Positions 62,349 to 64,000 of a DNA stretch of 64,000 bases are shown in pieces. This DNA comes from Typha latifolia (taxonomy: Eukaryota > Streptophyta > Magnoliopsida > Poales > Typhaceae), in assembly GCA_019914945.1 (NCBI GenBank), contig CM034101.1, forward strand, positions 17,805,188-17,869,187, in the 5' to 3' direction. The position numbers and the translations under genes are program-made. The notes under the pieces were generated by a model. It did no database searches, was not told where the DNA came from, and saw only the letters and a program-made list of their open reading frames with translations. Each line of letters begins with the position of its first letter. The first letter of the stretch is position 1.

Positions 62349-64000
62349 GTGTTTAGACTTCGGTGCAAATGCAATACGATCGACTTAGTGGAGGGCACAC
62401 GGTCTGTGTCCCATTGCCATTGGCATGCATTCTTGTTAGTGTTGCGCTTCCTCTGGCCAGCACATTGCAATATTGGGAATTTTGTTATACTTTTTTTATC
62501 TTGTGGCATCAAGCTTCCTGCTATCTTTTCCTTATCTTATGAGAGTGATGGATGGTGAGTCATTTGCACCTCTTTCACACTAGCCATTGGAGACCTAACT
62601 AATAAAGTTCTCAGCGCTGTCTCAATCGCATCGTGATCATGTATAATTATGTAGTATAGTGATATAATTGGGATAGTAAAACTAGATATCTACTCTAATC
62701 CAAGAAAGTGAAATCATCAACATTACTTCTTCACGTTACATTTTTAGCTCTTAATCTATGTATGTGAACGTAAACTTTATCCTATAATATAAGAATGAAT
62801 CCTACTTCACAATGTGTAGAAGGGGAGGGTAATACAGAGAGTAAGGAAATGGTGGCGTCCAACTAAGCACTAGAATATAGTTGAGGCTCTGTAGCTAGCA
62901 GAATCATTATTTGCAGATGGGCATGAAGATAGGATGCACTACTGCCTTCTAGAGAACACCACAGGAGAACTAGGACGCACTAATCCTACATTTGCAGAAG
63001 AAGAGAAGTTAAATTTTAGCAGGCAAAAGAGAGTTCAGAGAGCTGCGCACCGAGCTGCTTAATATTTAGATTCATTGATATATATATATATATATATGGA
63101 ATGATTGTAATCTCCTAATGTAGTATTGATTGTTATCTGGGTTAGTTATGGCATGTAGTAATGATCTGCCTTCTAGAGATCACCACGAGGGAATTAACAT
63201 ACACTAATTAATCCTAGATTTGTAGAAGAAGAGAAAGAATTAAGTTGGTTCTTATCAGGCAAAGGAGAATTTCATTAATCTGTATAATGATTGAATGATA
63301 TCCTTAGGTAGTGTTGTTATTTAGGTTACTCATGGGCCTCATGGCATGTATTAATGAGATCATCTATAAATTTATCTAAAGTTTACACAGTGATATATAC
63401 ATCTTTGATTAATTTTGATAGTACTTGGCTCTTCATCACTGTCAAAGATCGTTCATTGCTCTTCCCAAGTGCTATACCATGCATACTATTTGGTGCATTA
63501 ATTCTCTTGTGGTCTAATCGCATAAATGTCTCACATCGTTAAATTCTCTACCACCAAATCCAGAACTTGAAAGAATGTTTCTGATCGAGTAGGTAAGCGT
63601 TCTTGTGACCACTTATGGTGGGTCCAATCCATGTGCTTCTCTTTAATTGAGCTGAAGTGCTATAACTAGTTCAAAACCAAATACACCTACACTAATTTCA
63701 TCTAATGCATGCATCGATTTCTTTCAGAAATTATAGTACATTCAACGAACCTATAGTTATTGGCTAGTTATTATGCTATAATAATGCTATGTCCAAAGTG
63801 TGAACGCAGTTCATCCACCTGAGCCACACATCTACCCCATTACCCATAGTTCGAAATATTCGTGGCGCATATAGTACAAGAGCACTATCTCCAACTGCAA
63901 TAGAACAATTAATATATATATACACTTCGTAATTAGACATGTATCAAAATATGATTAATCTCGACCAACATAAGCAAATCGTGTTCCCAAATCCGCATCT
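62349..64000. other. Right-edge intergenic region
   Basis: AT-rich, with a short AT run at 63080-63098. Two related segments share CTGCCTTCTAGAGA and CACCAC (62942-62962 and 63168-63187) and a following GCAGAAGAAGAGAA / GTAGAAGAAGAGAA phrase, suggesting a diverged local duplication of about 230 bp. No gene is recognised. Confidence 0.45.

Overview
The window is nuclear DNA from a flowering plant. Genes are split by many introns with GT-AG borders (plus two GC-AG introns), intergenic DNA is AT-rich with long CT, GA, AT and TG microsatellites, and several families are plant-specific (PLATZ, ATL RING-H2, bHLH subgroup Ia, two-RRM chloroplast RNA-binding protein). By memory the CAND1 protein resembles monocot (rice) CAND1 closely, so a monocot, probably not a grass, is my best guess; this is inference.

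Layout: (1) 99-202, minus: first coding exon of an AMMECR1-domain gene that runs off the left edge. (2) 1040-5209, minus: an 11-exon RFC3-like AAA+ clamp-loader homologue of 575 aa, rebuilt with every exon phase consistent. (3) 5.2-10.8 kb: intergenic, microsatellite-rich. (4) 10806-13314, plus: three-exon bHLH94/96-like transcription factor, 305 aa. (5) 14471-15550, minus: single-exon ATL-type RING-H2 ubiquitin ligase. (6) 19482-21430, minus: four-exon chloroplast RNA-binding protein with two RRMs, 273 aa. (7) 23560-24499, minus: PLATZ zinc-binding transcription factor. (8) 26802 to about 42635, minus: a 16-kb gene for a coiled-coil protein with an AIR9-like C-terminal half, its introns carrying a foldback element, a dead Ty3/gypsy gag and a GAGCC-rich transposon-like block. 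(9) 45617-60569, plus: a complete 28-coding-exon CAND1 gene, 1221 aa. (10) 61465-62291, minus: a secreted glycine-rich protein gene with an apparent one-base frameshift. (11) The last 1.7 kb shows no gene.

The most unusual structure lies between genes 8 and 9. They are head to head, and their 5' regions (promoter-proximal sequence, 5'UTR exon, 5'UTR intron and first eight codons) are inverted copies of one another: 42613-43478 against 44877-45639, separated by 1.4 kb that holds a broken CBS-domain exon. The AIR9-like gene appears to have acquired a duplicated CAND1 5' end. A 55-bp tandem repeat then expanded inside its first coding exon and breaks the reading frame there. Several other exon edges in the window carry small local tandem duplications. 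I found no new defence or mobile system; the genes are mostly housekeeping and regulatory and do not form a pathway.
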